Positions 11,186 through 23,428 are shown, counted from the stretch's first letter. The stretch: DNA of 64,000 bases from Microthyrium microscopicum (GCA_010405405.1 MU004232.1:2803815-2867814); one strand, 5' to 3'. Notes: generated by a model from the sequence alone, not told the origin. Numbers and translations are program-made.

Positions 11186-13012
11186 ATGAGATTCTTCCAA
11201 CCTCGGGCCGCGATTTGGGCATTTTCTGTTGCACATACAGTTCTCGGCCATGCAGGAATTCACGGCATCTATATCAACGGTCAAGACCAAGGCAAGGACG
11301 TTTGCGTTCGTATGAACCAAGATGGAAACCATTGGAATGAGCCAGTCGAAAACCTGAGCAGCTCGGACATGGCCTGCGGTGTCACTGGAACTAAAGGAGT
11401 CAACCGAGTCTGTCCAGTTCCTGATGGCGCTACCATAACTTTCGAATGGGGAGAAAGTCCTGACAAGTTCAATGCTCGTGTTATCGACATTTCACACGTG
11501 GGACCATGCACTGTTTACATGAAGAAGGTTGATTCAGCCATCTCGGACACCGCCGCTGGCGATGGTTGGTTCAAAATATTCGACGAAGGCTATGACGAAG
11601 CCACTCAAAAATGGTGCGTCAACAAACTCATCGACAATGGCGGCTATCTGAGTGCGCCAATCCCCAAAGGTCTTGTTGGTGGCAGCTATCTCGTCCGCGC
11701 CGAGTTGCTCGCTCTTCAAAACGCAATCCATGGCGATCCACAGTACTATATCGGCTGCGCTCAAATCTTCCTCAACTCATCTGGCAACAAAATACCAGCA
11801 AAGACTGTTGCTATTCCAGGAATTGTTTCCAAGACCGATGTTTCGGATAGCTTCAATGTATACGACAGACCACTCAAGCTTCCTTATCCTGTTCCTGGTC
11901 CTGCTGTTGCGGAGCTGGTGAATAATGGTAAAGCCTCACAGGCCAAACAGACTGAGGGAGTAAAACCTGCTGGCTGCATTTGCGAAAGCGGAAGCGCCTT
12001 CTGTGGAGTTGAAGTTCCAGAGTATAGTAGTGGTGACGAAGCCGGATGTTGGGCCGTAAGTAGTTCCAAAAGTACCAATCGCGAAGAGTGCTAACTGTCC
12101 TCATAGTCTAGCCAGAATTGCTGGGATCAAAACCAAAAGTGTTATGACAACAATCCACCAACTGGCGTCCAGTCCTGCCAGGCGTGGATGGGCAAGTGTA
12201 ATGCCATCAATGCGGACTGCAAAGCAAAACGCGCTGGGCCAGCAAACAGAGGCCAAGACATCACGCCTCCAAAGCGCGACATCACCATATCTGGTCCCCT
12301 TGGGCCTGTCAAGGTTCTGGATGGGTCGGCTGCCTCCATTGCAAATCCAAGCGAAGAGGTCTCAAGAGCCGAGTCCTCTACTCAATCTGCCGGAATTTCA
12401 TCTCCCACAACATTGATTACATCAGTTCTTGCCACCTCTGTTCCAGCAATCGTACCACCAACTCAAATCGCCAGCGCTTCTATATCAAGTGCCACTTCCA
12501 TCCCTGAAGCAGAGACCCCAGAAGCTCCCGTAGTCCCTGAGACCCCTGAGGTTCCTGAGACGCCCGCAACTCCCGCAACTCCTGCGATTCCGGATGTCAC
12601 TGAAGTGCCAAACGATGCGTCAGCAGAGTCCGAGGATGGCCATGAAGGAAACAATGAGACTGAAGCCAGCGAAGATGATGGCGCAGGAGAAGCCGATGAG
12701 AACGACGATAATGATGATGGCAGCGATGACGATGAGAACGACGACGCTGAGGAGGAAGGCGATGAGGATGATGGCAGCCAAGAGACACCACCAACGCCCC
12801 AGAAGGGTCAGGAGGGCAATAGCGTGTGCGGAATTCATACCCACACTGTGGTTGTCTCTAGTACAATCTACGTGACGCCCACTGCAGTCCCGTCAGCAAA
12901 CCAGAAGTCGCCACAGAGCAACACCAAGGATGCCAATAGCTGCACCAAAGAAACTGTTGTGGTAACTCGTACTAGTTATCGTACGAAGGCTGTTGCTACG
13001 TCTGCGGCATAG
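11186..13012 (+). CDS. AA9-like lytic polysaccharide monooxygenase with Cys-rich module and acidic tail
   Basis: Exons 11186-12055 and 12107-13012 (51-nt intron, GTAAGT, branch GCTAAC) encode 591 aa. The signal peptide ends so that the mature chain starts at His22 (HAGIHGIYING), as the copper histidine brace of AA9 enzymes requires. The second copper ligand is His104 in SHVGPCTVY, and the axial Tyr lies in QYYIGCAQI (about 186-193). The GDGWFKI and GSYLVRAELLAL blocks are AA9-like. Canonical AA9 enzymes have RHE..ALH here; this protein has RAE..ALQ, so the conserved second-sphere histidine appears to be alanine. After the catalytic domain comes a Cys-rich module (CICESGSAFC ... CWDQNQKCYDNN ... 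CQAWMGKCNAINADC), then a Pro/Thr/Val-rich linker, a run of about 60 mostly Asp/Glu/Asn residues, and a short Ser/Thr/Val tail. I chose the ATG at 11186, not an upstream TTG, because it gives a clean signal peptide. Confidence 0.85.
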
Positions 13013-13293
13013 GATAAGATATGGGCTATAAATGCTTCGAAATGCTTTTGGAAGCGGCCAAAGGGTTCAAATACTTCATTGGCATTTTGTTTCTTGGGAG
13101 TTACCAGCATAACGACTTGAACCTTTTCTCCTCGAATGCTCAAGTTGTTCAAGAGACTTTGCAGTCTGCTTGAGAAGAGGGTTTCGTATGGTTATACATA
13201 GACCATTATTTGAAGGAGGAAACTGTACTGTAATCTACCACATGGCTCTACCGATGAAGGAATTCTCTACACTGTATAATAGGTGCGATCCAA

Positions 13294-14469
13294 TCAAAGA
13301 TTCTTTGCCGATTGCAAAGCAGATATCGTCTTGTTGTATGTCTCACATGCGTCTTGAACCGACTTGTCGAGTGATACCTCTGGATTATAGCCCAATAACT
13401 CTTTTGCGGCGCTGTTGTCGAAATATCGTTGGGCGGTACCATTGCCAACGCCGTCAACGGGCAGAACATCATCCTTGCCTAGGATCTTGAACGGGAAATT
13501 GATAATTCTTAGGATCAGGACTACCAGCCAAATCGGAATCACTCTATATGGATACGCTATTCCATCAGGGATTTTCTTGCCAGCTTTACGATCCAGTTCG
13601 GAGCAGACCATTTCAAACAGCTGGCGGAACGGTTTTGGGTCTGAATCGGTGGTGAAGAATGCCTTGCCATTCGCGGTGGCAGTCCCTAGAAGATTTTCGA
13701 CAGCGAGAACGTGTGCGAGAGCAAAATTATCAACTCCAGTAAAGTCGAAAAGGTTTTTTCCTGGTCCGATGATGATTCCGCGCGGAACGTTTGCTAGCAG
13801 TGGTACAAGATTGTTGTCTCCTCTACCGATGACTGCGTGAGCGCGGAGAGCGCATGTTTTCATTGACGAGGTGGTGGCAGCGTCTAAGACTAGACGTTCT
13901 GCGTGGGCCTATTTGATGCAATATTAGGTCGGAGCTTTGGCAGCATGAAGCTAAAATACCTTGGTTTCGGAATATTTATCGTCGAATTTCGCATCAGCCG
14001 GTGGATCATCCTTCTCGGAGACGTTGATCAGGTCTGCCCAACTATCAGTCTTGGCCACATCGCAAGAGCTGGTGTACACTAAAGCCTCCGCTTCAACTTG
14101 CAGTGCTGCCTTGAGTACATTCTTGGTACCGCCTACGTTGACATTGAAAAGTCCAGCATCGCCGAGTCCAATCTTGGTAGCTACGCTCGGGAGTAAGCCT
14201 GCAGTATGGATAACAATCGGAGGTCTGATACACTGAAAAGCTTCTAGGACGGAGTCCAAGTCTGTCACGTCGACTTTGTGGTACTTTGCTACTGTGTCCG
14301 AGAACCGATCGTCTACTCTATCTGGTATTGACAGGTCCAAGATATGGATGGTAGCATGCGGTAGTCTTTCTGCAAGACATGTTGTGATTGCTATACCGAC
14401 ACATCCTAGTCCGCCGGTGATAACGACTGAAAATGGCTCTGAAGATGAGATTTTAGACTGCGACTGCAT
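13294..14469 (-). CDS. NAD(P)-dependent 3-beta-HSD/sterol dehydrogenase-like short-chain dehydrogenase
   Basis: Exons 14469-13960 and 13908-13294 (51-nt intron) encode 374 aa. The N-terminal Rossmann fold carries GGLGCVG (residues 19-25), and DLS/DVTDLDSV follow where the cofactor and acidic residues are expected. The catalytic YSETK (Tyr166, Lys170) lies exactly at the exon end. LRAHAVIGRGDNNLVPLL and NFALAHVLAVENL are typical of the 3-beta-hydroxysteroid dehydrogenase / Erg26 family. Erg26 itself removes the C4 carboxyl group of sterols in ergosterol synthesis. The short hydrophobic patch IPIWLVVLILRIINFPF could bind membrane. Paralogues of this family also sit in secondary metabolism, so I do not assign the Erg26 symbol. 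No terpenoid or sterol gene is adjacent; the prenyltransferase is 11 kb away. Confidence 0.8.
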
Positions 14470-15515
14470 GTTTCAATAGACCAGAACCGTTGAAATGATC
14501 ATACAATGTTTCTTAGGACTTAAGGAGAAGTCCAAGGTCGGAGCTGATGGCAGGTGGCAGGTTATGTGCATGGATCTTTGTCGCGCAAGGATGATCTCAA
14601 CGCGCCTTCAATTCCAGCTTCCCAGCGCCCACGAGGACTGAGTCTAGTATCTGCGATCCAAGGTTACTACCACAGGTGTAAGTTCAATGTTTAGATCAGA
14701 CTCTACAGTCGACGATTGAGATTGGAACCCTTCAAGAAACATCACAGAGCGAGGTAGTTGTAATTCTTTGCGGCGCAGCTTCAACACTAAAGTCCTATTT
14801 TTAGATCGACCATGTATGATCAAGATTGTGACATCCATCAATGGTTAATGGTTCCCTCAATTCAGCCACCCAGCTGCCAGCCAATCCAGCTTCCACGCGG
14901 ACTTTGGGATCGTGCCTGTCTCTACCTGTTACTCCAAGTCTCCAAGGCAGATTTAATCGATTCATTCAATGATATCATCTTGACCTGGAAGAAAAGTACC
15001 GACTGTTGACTGGGCTATTCAAGATCCAACTTTCTCTCCAACGTCTATCAAAGCTCAGGATCCAACGCGACCAAATCAACATTTGAATCTTGATACACTT
15101 AAATTGGAGTTTGACACTTCAAGAGGCGTTGTTTTGCGTTTCGGATCAGCACGAGGCGTCTGATTTCAAGTTTTCAACGGCGTTGCTTGTTTCTTTTGCT
15201 TGGACCAATGAAATCAGCCAGCACAGCCGCCTTTTGACTCAATAATAACTCGAAGTGAGCCTTCTGTATTCCTGCCAGTTAATAGATTTTCTTGACTTAA
15301 ACAATCGCTTTGCCCCTCACAGTCACCCTGCAACCTCGCCGCAACAGTTCCCTGTCATCAACTTTTGCTTCAAACCGCCCTAAAGCATCAGAATTCCTAT
15401 CTTGTTCATGGAGATACGGCAACACGCAACGCGCCAGAGAGAAAGCCTTCAGCTACAACACAAACAGCTGAATGGATAGACCAACGGAAAAAACAGACTT
15501 AGCGACCTGCTAACA
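14470..15515. other. Divergent intergenic region, about 1 kb
   Basis: Separates the dehydrogenase (-) from the 917-aa gene (+). Contains no convincing frame. A pyrimidine-rich stretch near 15300-15370 may be part of the promoter of the downstream gene. Confidence 0.35.
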
Positions 15516-18316
15516 ATGGCCTTGCGAGATGACGTTGAGGAACTCGGGACCATATCTCTCAAGTTATTCCGAAAATGTACTACTGAAACTGCATTCTTGA
15601 AGCCTTTTGTTAACGCTGCGCAGGTCGGTCTTCCGCAGATTTCGAGGTTCAGAACTTGGGACCATCTGTAAGAACGATAGCCAATTCTCTGGACGATTTT
15701 GAAGAACACCTTACATCAAATCCTCTTTCCGAAAACAGTACGGCAAGGTTGCAAAGTTTACTGAGCTTGACACGCGCCTATCTTAATCAGCTCAAGGCCT
15801 TGATACAAGAAAATACCTCGGTCGCCGCCGCAAGCCATATTCATCTTCCCGACTCGTCGCAAGGTGAAGCCGACATTCAAAGCAAGATAGAACGATTAGC
15901 GAACGATCTACCACATTTTCATGATGAATTGATGAAAACGGAAGGCCGGGTGTCTAGGGCCCTCGATTTTATGGTGAAGAGCGGAGACAAGCTTGATGTT
16001 GAACGGCTACAGGAGTCAACCCAAGGTGGTTTCCCAGGAGCTTGGGATCATGTTGCGAACAGACTTGAGGAAAAAGGCATCACAAAAGAAACCGTTCAAG
16101 CTTCAAGAACGTTTGTAATTGAGTGGGTGAGATGGGCAGAAAACGAAGGTCGATTACTAGTACCTTATGAGCATCCCGGATCTGTCCATCAGTTGCAGGC
16201 TGAAGAAGCGCCGCCGAGCTATGATACCATTCCAGTCCGAGGTGACGAAACGCAAATACAAAGTCCTGGCCCTGGAGATTTCGAAGGTCCTGGAAACATA
16301 CCATTGCCTCTTCCTCCGGCGCAAGTGATACTGCCTCCGAGTCCAAGCAGTGTTCTGCCAACAGTTCCAAGACGACCTATAAGGCATCAATCCGGAGATT
16401 TATCCATACCGTCTCTTGCTTTCCATGATGACCAACGTACGGACACCACAATAGAAAGAAGATTGAGTAGCCATAACCAAGACTATCACGAAGATGATTT
16501 ATATAGTGTAACTCCAAGTCCAAGAAGATCCCCTAGTATATTGGCCGCCTCTTTGAGTAATCAAACCTCACCAACCCTATCAAACACGTTGGTTGGACCA
16601 TCATCCAACAGCTCGCCTTATATTGCAAAGTCTCAACCACTTTCTCCAGGAGGAATTGAACGTTCAATTTTCAAAGATGAAGAGATTGGCAAAGAAGTTG
16701 TTTCTGACTCACAATTTCATTCTGAAGATTTTGGAAAAGAAATTGCTCACACGCCTCCACCAATACCACCCAAGACTCCCGAACCCAGAAATATACCTAT
16801 CCCAGCTTCTCCAGCATGGCCTGGAAATCATCTCCACTTGTCACCCGTCCAAAGCACTCCATCACTTGAACCAATCAGTACGGCTGCAACATTCGATTTG
16901 ACAGATAGCGGCCCACCATCACCAATTCTTGAAGACGAGGAACCATACATAGATCTCGATGCAAATGCCGAAACAATCCTTCGTCACTTTTCGGAGAACA
17001 ACTGGCAAGAAGCCAAAGCTGCTATCGAGGTACAAATATCATCAGCAGAAGCAGGCGCCTTTGTCATACAAGACAACGTTCCTGTCCAGCCTAACATTAG
17101 ATATCTCCGGTTTCTGATCGGTGTTTGTGCTTCCTTTGGTGGTGATTTTTTTGGAGCCAAAGAAGCATTTAATGCAGTTCTTGCAAATGTTCACCAAACA
17201 AATCATTTAGTGGACAGTGTTGAAATGGCTGCAGCTCGCTGGCTAGGTGATACCTGCGTTGTCCTCAACCAAGGTTTTGATGCTGTATTTGCTTGGGCCG
17301 TGGCTGTTCAAGGCTACGCGACTATGTATGGTTATTACGATAGCCGTGCTGTTCTGATTGCTACAGAACTGCGCAGTCTGAATTTCCTTACCAACGCCCT
17401 GGCAACCATCAAATTACATGCCATGGGTAACCCCGTACCACGAGATGTTACCAAAGTAATGATGGCTGCCCCTCTGAATTGGAAGTACAATAAGGTGGTC
17501 AGTACTTTGGAATATGTTTCTAGGACATCCACTGGAGACTTGAGAACGATCCAAGGAAAATACATCAACGAACTATACTCTCTTAGCCATGGAGATCTAA
17601 CTCGTCCGTTAACCGGCATGACAGTTCTACCATTTGAGCACGACGCATTATTTCGTGTTCATCCTAGTATAGAGCTCATGATGGCTATCAGCAAGCCTAG
17701 AGTTACCATGAAGCCAAAGCTGATTCCCACTGCCACTTTCAGTTCCGCAAAGACTCTTTCATTCCGGACACAACGCGATGGCCAGTGGCTCATTGACGCC
17801 GTCAGAGAATGTCTCAACGCCTATGCAATAGAGTTCAAAATCTCCGAATCCTCTTTTCTGATCCGGCTAAGTCAAACACAAAGTCGGATTGCCTATTACA
17901 GCTGTTACGCACTCAAAGTACGAAAAGTACCTCTTCGTTCTGCGTATGGCATCAAATTGACAGATGTGACATATTCAACGCGCAATTTTCCAGCGTATCC
18001 GGGTGCGCTTGCGGCACTGTTGGGCGCCAACGAAGTTCCCGTGGATCCAGCCACTGTGCGAGACAATTTGATCAAAGAGATGTGCTCATATCTGGAAGAG
18101 TTGGACAAATCTGGCCGGAAACCAATGCAGGTCGAACCTGGTAATAACATCATGGAGTTGCAGTCTACCCAGCGCTTTGAACTGGGTGATACAGGCACGA
18201 TGCTTCCTGAGCTAATGGGGTCCGATCAAATCCCAACGGAGCTGGATTCGAGGAGTGTTTGGAAACGAAAAAGAAAGCCCGTCGCAGAGACACCCATCTT
18301 TGAGCTTCCGGGATGA
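15516..18316 (+). CDS. Unknown 917-aa protein with proline-rich linker and C-terminal conserved-looking domain
   Basis: A long open frame to 18316 has no ATG near its 5' end. Splicing a 47-nt intron (15577-15623, GTACTA...GCGCAG) joins it in frame to an ATG at 15516, giving MALRDDVEELGTIS at the start and 917 aa in all. Residues 1 to about 180 are helical and acidic. About 190-430 is low-complexity, Pro/Ser-rich with LPLPPAQVILPPSPS- and PPPIPPKTPEP-type stretches that could bind SH3 or WW domains. About 430-620 looks alpha-helical, with TPR-like character (AKEAFNAVLANVHQTNHLVDSVEMAAARWLGD). About 680-880 is a globular C-terminal part. No signal peptide or membrane segment is seen, so an intracellular scaffold role is a weak guess. 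No family was recognised. Confidence 0.75.
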
Positions 18317-19116
18317 ATCAAGCTGTACTATATTTTCAAGGCATTATCACGGCCTATGAGGCTATGAGATACGATTGGAAGCATGTCTTCTCTACTATAA
18401 TGAACCCATGACATTCGAGAGTCCGACTATTTATTTCTAGTTCAGACACATGAGCTGCTGGTATGTGAGCTCAACAATCGTGCCACTTGTTTCGTGCCCA
18501 ACACGACCAGACGATTCAAGAATCAACTTGGTGCATCTGATCCCTTCGTATACCGCGCTACGGGAAGACCATATTCACCCGCAGCTTCCCGCAGCTACTC
18601 TAACTGATTTAAGTAAGTAAAGAAAGCCACTGCCCCAATTTCTATACAAAACTGCCCCTTTGGTCCACAAAAGCTATGGTTTTTTGGCTTACAACTGAGT
18701 TACCAATTGGTCAGTTTTATACGCTAAATTAGATATGGTCAGTTGGTATACGAAGGGATGACGATACATGGAGTTGGGAGCACGCTAATTCGGGAGGCAC
18801 GGCTCTGCCCGACGCACTGATCCATACTAGCGGCGAGCGCTCTACGGTAGCCCCTGAATAGTACATACTACAGTATCTCTTCTCAGGCTCCTTTACGACA
18901 ATATAAACCGATATTGTGTGAATCCTACCAGAAATTGGACTTCATCAAATGCCACGAAAAGTAAGCATTCTACTACTATATAAAGATGGTAGCAGCTTCA
19001 AATGAGACTTTTGGAGCCTGCCGCTCCTGCTGGTTATCAGCTCAAGATGCGTCGCTCGAGTCATTACAAAAGGATCGAAGATAACCGGAAGCCTGAGCAA
19101 ACACTTGACGATTGAT
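18317..19116. other. Intergenic, 0.8 kb
   Basis: No convincing gene. A short open stretch from about 19000 (MRLLEPAAPAGYQL...) runs out of frame into the next gene and stops after about 40 codons; I take it as 5' leader. Confidence 0.35.
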
Positions 19117-20544
19117 ATGAAGCCAAAGCTCACCGATATTCAACGGTATCGTGTGACAAGCATCAACACAGCTTCGACGAACGGCACATTTGATTTTGAA
19201 CGCTGCGCAGCACTTCACAATCATGTTATCGAACGTGGCTGGCTTGGAACAGGACGTGACCTGGAAACCCTTGAACGTCGATCATGGTGGGACTTCTATG
19301 GCCAAGAAGCTGAACGTATCCGATACGTGCTGGCGCAGCCTGTCGTCGAGTTTTTACAACGAGTCATTTTATGTCCTGAAGAGGACGACTGGTCGTGGCA
19401 TTACTTTCTCGCCTGTGTAACTGATCCAGAAACAATACTCGACGCAATAAACGACGAGTTACAAGAAGTGGAGGGGAGGCGGTTCCTTTGGCTATACTTG
19501 TATGGTATGCCGCTTGGACATACTAACGGTTTGATGTAAGCATTTCTTCTCAATTATGTGCTGGTAAATCTTTTACTTACCGCAACTGTTGCTAGTTTCG
19601 ACCAGGTCAAAAATCTTGCAATCATCCAGCCTACAATTGAAGATGAAGGTACAACTTCGAATGGTCGACAAAAATGGTTGCCTTTGGAAGTCATACTTGA
19701 TGCTTATATCGACATGATAGATAAAGGCAAGATCGTAATTGCTAGCGGCCTTGTCGAGGGTGAATATCGAGTAGAGTCACCTTGGACTCTTCTACCGTAT
19801 AGCAATCATGATTTACAAAGTTCTTTAGGGGCATTCCAGGACCTAGTGGATGCTATCTCAGCAAGGCTTCCTCATCCAACCGTCGACAGCACTGAACCAT
19901 TGGCAAATGCGTCTACAATGGCTGCAGTGAAGCTTCAAGTTTTCGCGAAGGAGTTTTTCTTGAAGGCAAAGCGACCATCTTTCAAGTTCATAGCGCCGGG
20001 AATCGCCATTCAGTCGGAAGATGAGCTACGAAACCAGCCCTATATGAATGTACCACTCGAGGATGAAGAAGAATGGCACCCCGTTCTTCTCTTTCGTGCT
20101 CACGAAACAGTAAGAAATTTCGGGCCAATTTTCGGACGTGGCTACGAAGATGTGGAGGAATATCCATCCGGCCTATATCTCAGCCCTTACGACGAAAGAC
20201 ACCACATGATTTTTGCAGATGGCGTGAAACTTGTACTTCCTTTCAAGCTGGGCCAAAAAGGATTCGCTAGGTCCAGCGACGGTGAGCTTATCGGAGGGCC
20301 GCGTGAATGTCAAAACGAGCCCGAGCCAGAGAGTCACCATGACATGTTGTACACGCAAGGATACAATCCTTTCATTGAATACCATGACATTCAACTATAT
20401 CGCGTACTCAAGAATTGGACGCAAATGGTAGTCGACGGGCATTGGCAGGTGAATGCAGAGGGTGTTGGAGGAGGAATCGAAAAGTTTCGAGATGCTGATT
20501 CCGAAGAACACGGCGACAGATTCGTTATCACTCAGTCATGGTAA
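19117..20544 (+). CDS. Unknown conserved-looking protein, 455 aa
   Basis: Exons 19117-19535 and 19596-20544 (60-nt intron GTAAGC...GCTAG) give 455 aa. The ATG at 19117 (MKPKLTDIQRYR) is the first in frame; the open frame extends a little upstream without another ATG. The protein is soluble, acidic and rich in Trp/Tyr, with WWDFYGQEAERIRYVL, CPEEDDWSWHYFLACV and HDIQLYRVLKNWTQMV as distinctive segments. There is no signal peptide, membrane helix or catalytic motif that I recognise. The intact frame and typical intron say it is a real gene; the function is unknown. Confidence 0.7.
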
Positions 20545-20618
20545 CAAAAAAGATGGACTGCTGGAGAGGAACACAAGCATTCCACTTTATTTGTTAGGCT
20601 CAGCAGTCAGAATGTTAC

Positions 20619-20668
20619 TGGTATCAAGGTGAAGTCGATGCTTTGGTATCAAGGTGAAGTCGATGCTT
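20619..20668. repeat. Perfect 25-nt tandem duplication
   Basis: Two adjoining identical 25-nt copies start TGGTATCAAGGTGAAG. One frame of the copies reads WYQGEVDA, but 25 is not a multiple of three, so a coding origin would be frameshifted. Confidence 0.9.
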
Positions 20669-20749
20669 CAGTCCATGTTGGCGAAAACGGAGCCTGTGGG
20701 TTCACGCTGCAGCTTGAGACTTGCAAACTCTATTGACTGATGACCAAGT

Positions 20750-20773
20750 CGTGATACCGTGATACCGTGATAC
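20750..20773. repeat. Three tandem copies of CGTGATAC
   Basis: Three exact head-to-tail copies of an 8-nt unit, 82 nt after the 25-nt duplication. Confidence 0.9.
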
Positions 20774-21310
20774 GTTCCAGACTTGCCATCATCTTGCAGC
20801 ATTGCAGCGCTTCCAAATGAGCTGGGGATTGTTAATTTGTGGGGAAATGGTCTTTAAGATACCCGGCGTGCCGGTACCTACAAGTGCCACGTTCAAGTGA
20901 TCAGCATATCCTACGGGGATGCTTTGGATCAACGCATGGGTACTATGTAGTATCTAAAAAAAGATTGGGATAGGTTTTATTTCTGCAAATTATAATATGT
21001 ACTAGACGGTTCAGATGGTCCACTTCACGTTCTTGCAGTCAAGAAACTTGGGTATGTACATAGTAAATAAGGTTCCTTTACGCTATTGTTCTCCGATGAC
21101 GTAATGGCTACATCTCCACGCAAAATAGACGTCAGTTGTTTACTGCCCAGTACTTCACCATCAATCCTTCCTTAGCAAGCTCCAGTCTCAATAATTTTTG
21201 GACCCAAATGCGAATTATGGATCGATAACTTGGACAACCGATACCCATCATCTTTGAAGTTCTTACATTTGTCAACATTAAGGCTGTGGGAGCGGAACTG
21301 GACTGAAATC

Positions 21311-23428
21311 ATGGACAACATCCACATCAAATTACCTGATCCAACCCGCCAGACTACGATCGACCCCATTGCAGCACGTACGCGATGGCTATCTACACCA
21401 CATGTATTTGCTGTTGTAGTGCTGGTATTCATCTCTCAATTCGAGTGGCCTCGGCGCTGGTTAATATCAGGTGCACCCATTCTGACCTACTCACTTCTTC
21501 TCGGTGCTGCCAATGGTCAACGCTTTCTTCCCTTCATTGGCCTCTGGCCTTTCCTGTCCACCTTGAATCTGATCTACGCAGTCGCTGCGACATCATGGCT
21601 TCTCTATTGGGTTTTCGTCGCCGGCTGCTACCCGCTCATCGCGCTGTCCGCGCTCTTCCAATTTGATCGAGTTTCGAATTTCGTGCGAAAACAACTACGC
21701 GCAGTCTTGAAAGACTCGCACTTCATCAATGATAAAATTGCCTTATTCAACTTACCCGCACTAGAGATCGATACAGAGGTACAAGGGCTCTTTGTCATTC
21801 GTGGCGTCACAGTCTCGTTGTCCTCACTCACGATTGTTGCCCATGGAGTTGAAGTCGCCATCAAACTCATGGATGATATGGAGCTATCACTCACAACAGA
21901 CAAAGTCACTGTTTCTCTCTTTCGAAAGATTGAAATTGACGATGTATACGCGAATCTGAAGGGTGGCGAATTTGAAATGACCTTTGGAGACCTAGGGGAC
22001 GGAACGGTAGTCGCTGATGAGCCTCGTCTGTTTTCTGATACCCCATCAGCACTGCTTAGAGCCGCTACTATGTCTGCCGAGAGTCTTGCGACTCCAATGG
22101 TAGAAAAGGCAGAGCCAATATCATACAACATTCCCCGGAAGACAGTACCACCAAAGTCTACGCCCGTTAAGGAAGGGCTGGAGTCTATTGAGGCAATATC
22201 GTCTGCCTCTGCCGACGCAACGGAGGAGTACGAGGCAGCTTTGAAGCAAATAGCTTCCACCAGCTGTATCGCACAAAGCCGCGAGAAAATCATTCAGAAC
22301 CTCGAGAAATCTGAAATAGACAAGAACTTTGATCGAGAGAATGAGAAACATGTTCGTGCCGCAGTATGTGCGCGCCTCCACGATCGTGCCTCAATTCCAC
22401 ATCCGCCTCAAAACTCGATCTCGGTCACAGCATTTCAGAATCTCTCAAATCCTTCCGTCAAAAGATTCCTACATCGACTTCCTATGCTTCTTCGCCTCCT
22501 GCTCAGTCCGCTCAGTTACTTTCACCCTATTCAAATTACGTCCATTACTGTTGGCAGCTCTGGCAAATGGATTCAGCACTTACTTCAGGGCCATGTATTC
22601 AAGCACTACAGTGCCACCAGTGCGGACATTCGCCGTCTAGAAACTCGCGTCAACACATATCTCAGCAAGGCAAAGTTCATATTGCAGCTTAACCAGCTCG
22701 CCAGTATAGCTCATGTCCCTTTCTTCACTAGCTTCGACATCGAGGCGCGGTTATCTGTCGCAGATGTAAACATATCCCGCACACTACCATTGGAGACATC
22801 CATTTCTCAACCAATCCAATTGCGCGGCGCTGATGCGTCTGTCGTAATTCCGATATTCCTGCTTCCCCACCATGAGCATCTGTTTCCTGCAATTCCAAAG
22901 AAAGAAGAAATTGGGGAGAAGAAGCAAGAGGTAGATGAAGCTGATGGCACCTTGGAGACTATCACTGCAATCGATGAGCTTGACGACTTGCGCAAAGACG
23001 TGACGAAGATTCAAATATCCGCGCGAGCGCGTCTACCTGCAGTATTGGACCAGCAATTACTTGACTTCATTGCTGCACTTGTCAAAGCCACAAAGTTTAT
23101 TGAAATTGAAAAGAGTCTGGAAAATGATCCGGCCGATGTGGATGTAGACTCTGACGATTCGGAAATGTCAACCTCGTCCAGACGTGTGGCAGGCCTCAAG
23201 GATACGATGAAAGCCTTTGGCAAGACGGTCAATACGGGCATGGAGAAGACCTGGCGAAAAGGAATCGTTGGTGGCATGGCTAATGATCGCTGGATAGCCA
23301 AGTTGGTTGGGAAAGTCACGAAACTATTAGAGACGGTAAAGGGCGATGTTGGGTATTCTGGAGAGATACCAGTATCTCTGGAAGCGTATCGACTTGCAGC
23401 GGAGGAGGAGTCAAAGCTACTCGGCTAA
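21311..23428 (+). CDS. Unknown membrane protein with N-terminal transmembrane segments, 705 aa
   Basis: A single exon. The frame is open from about 21230, but the first ATG is at 21311 (MDNIHIKLPDPTRQ). Two or three hydrophobic helices lie in about residues 28-120 (HVFAVVVLVFISQF, LLGAANGQRFLPFIGLW, LLYWVFVAGCYPLIALSALF). About 140-240 is beta-rich, with alternating hydrophobic residues (TEVQGLFVIRGVTVSLSSLTIVAHGVEVAI, LSLTTDKVTVSLFRKIEIDDVYANLKG); this recalls elongated lipid-transfer or chorein-like proteins, but that is an impression only. A charged, low-complexity middle and a C-terminal helical region (SSRRVAGLKDTMKAFGKTV) follow. The frame is intact over 2.1 kb. The function is unknown; a role at an organelle membrane is an inference. 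Confidence 0.75.
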   Translation: MDNIHIKLPDPTRQTTIDPIAARTRWLSTPHVFAVVVLVFISQFEWPRRWLISGAPILTYSLLLGAANGQRFLPFIGLWPFLSTLNLIYAVAATSWLLYWVFVAGCYPLIALSALFQFDRVSNFVRKQLRAVLKDSHFINDKIALFNLPALEIDTEVQGLFVIRGVTVSLSSLTIVAHGVEVAIKLMDDMELSLTTDKVTVSLFRKIEIDDVYANLKGGEFEMTFGDLGDGTVVADEPRLFSDTPSALLRAATMSAESLATPMVEKAEPISYNIPRKTVPPKSTPVKEGLESIEAISSASADATEEYEAALKQIASTSCIAQSREKIIQNLEKSEIDKNFDRENEKHVRAAVCARLHDRASIPHPPQNSISVTAFQNLSNPSVKRFLHRLPMLLRLLLSPLSYFHPIQITSITVGSSGKWIQHLLQGHVFKHYSATSADIRRLETRVNTYLSKAKFILQLNQLASIAHVPFFTSFDIEARLSVADVNISRTLPLETSISQPIQLRGADASVVIPIFLLPHHEHLFPAIPKKEEIGEKKQEVDEADGTLETITAIDELDDLRKDVTKIQISARARLPAVLDQQLLDFIAALVKATKFIEIEKSLENDPADVDVDSDDSEMSTSSRRVAGLKDTMKAFGKTVNTGMEKTWRKGIVGGMANDRWIAKLVGKVTKLLETVKGDVGYSGEIPVSLEAYRLAAEEESKLLG

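Larger units (their letters stand above)
20545..21310. other. Intergenic with short tandem duplications
   Basis: Holds a perfect 25-nt tandem duplication (20619-20643 and 20644-20668) and a triple 8-nt repeat CGTGATAC (20750-20773). No gene recognised. Confidence 0.5.

Noticed and set aside
12594-12875. Met/Arg/Lys-rich and His/Arg-rich frames overlapping the AA9 tail
   Set aside because: They are shadows of the repetitive GAT/GAC-rich acidic coding stretch in other frames.
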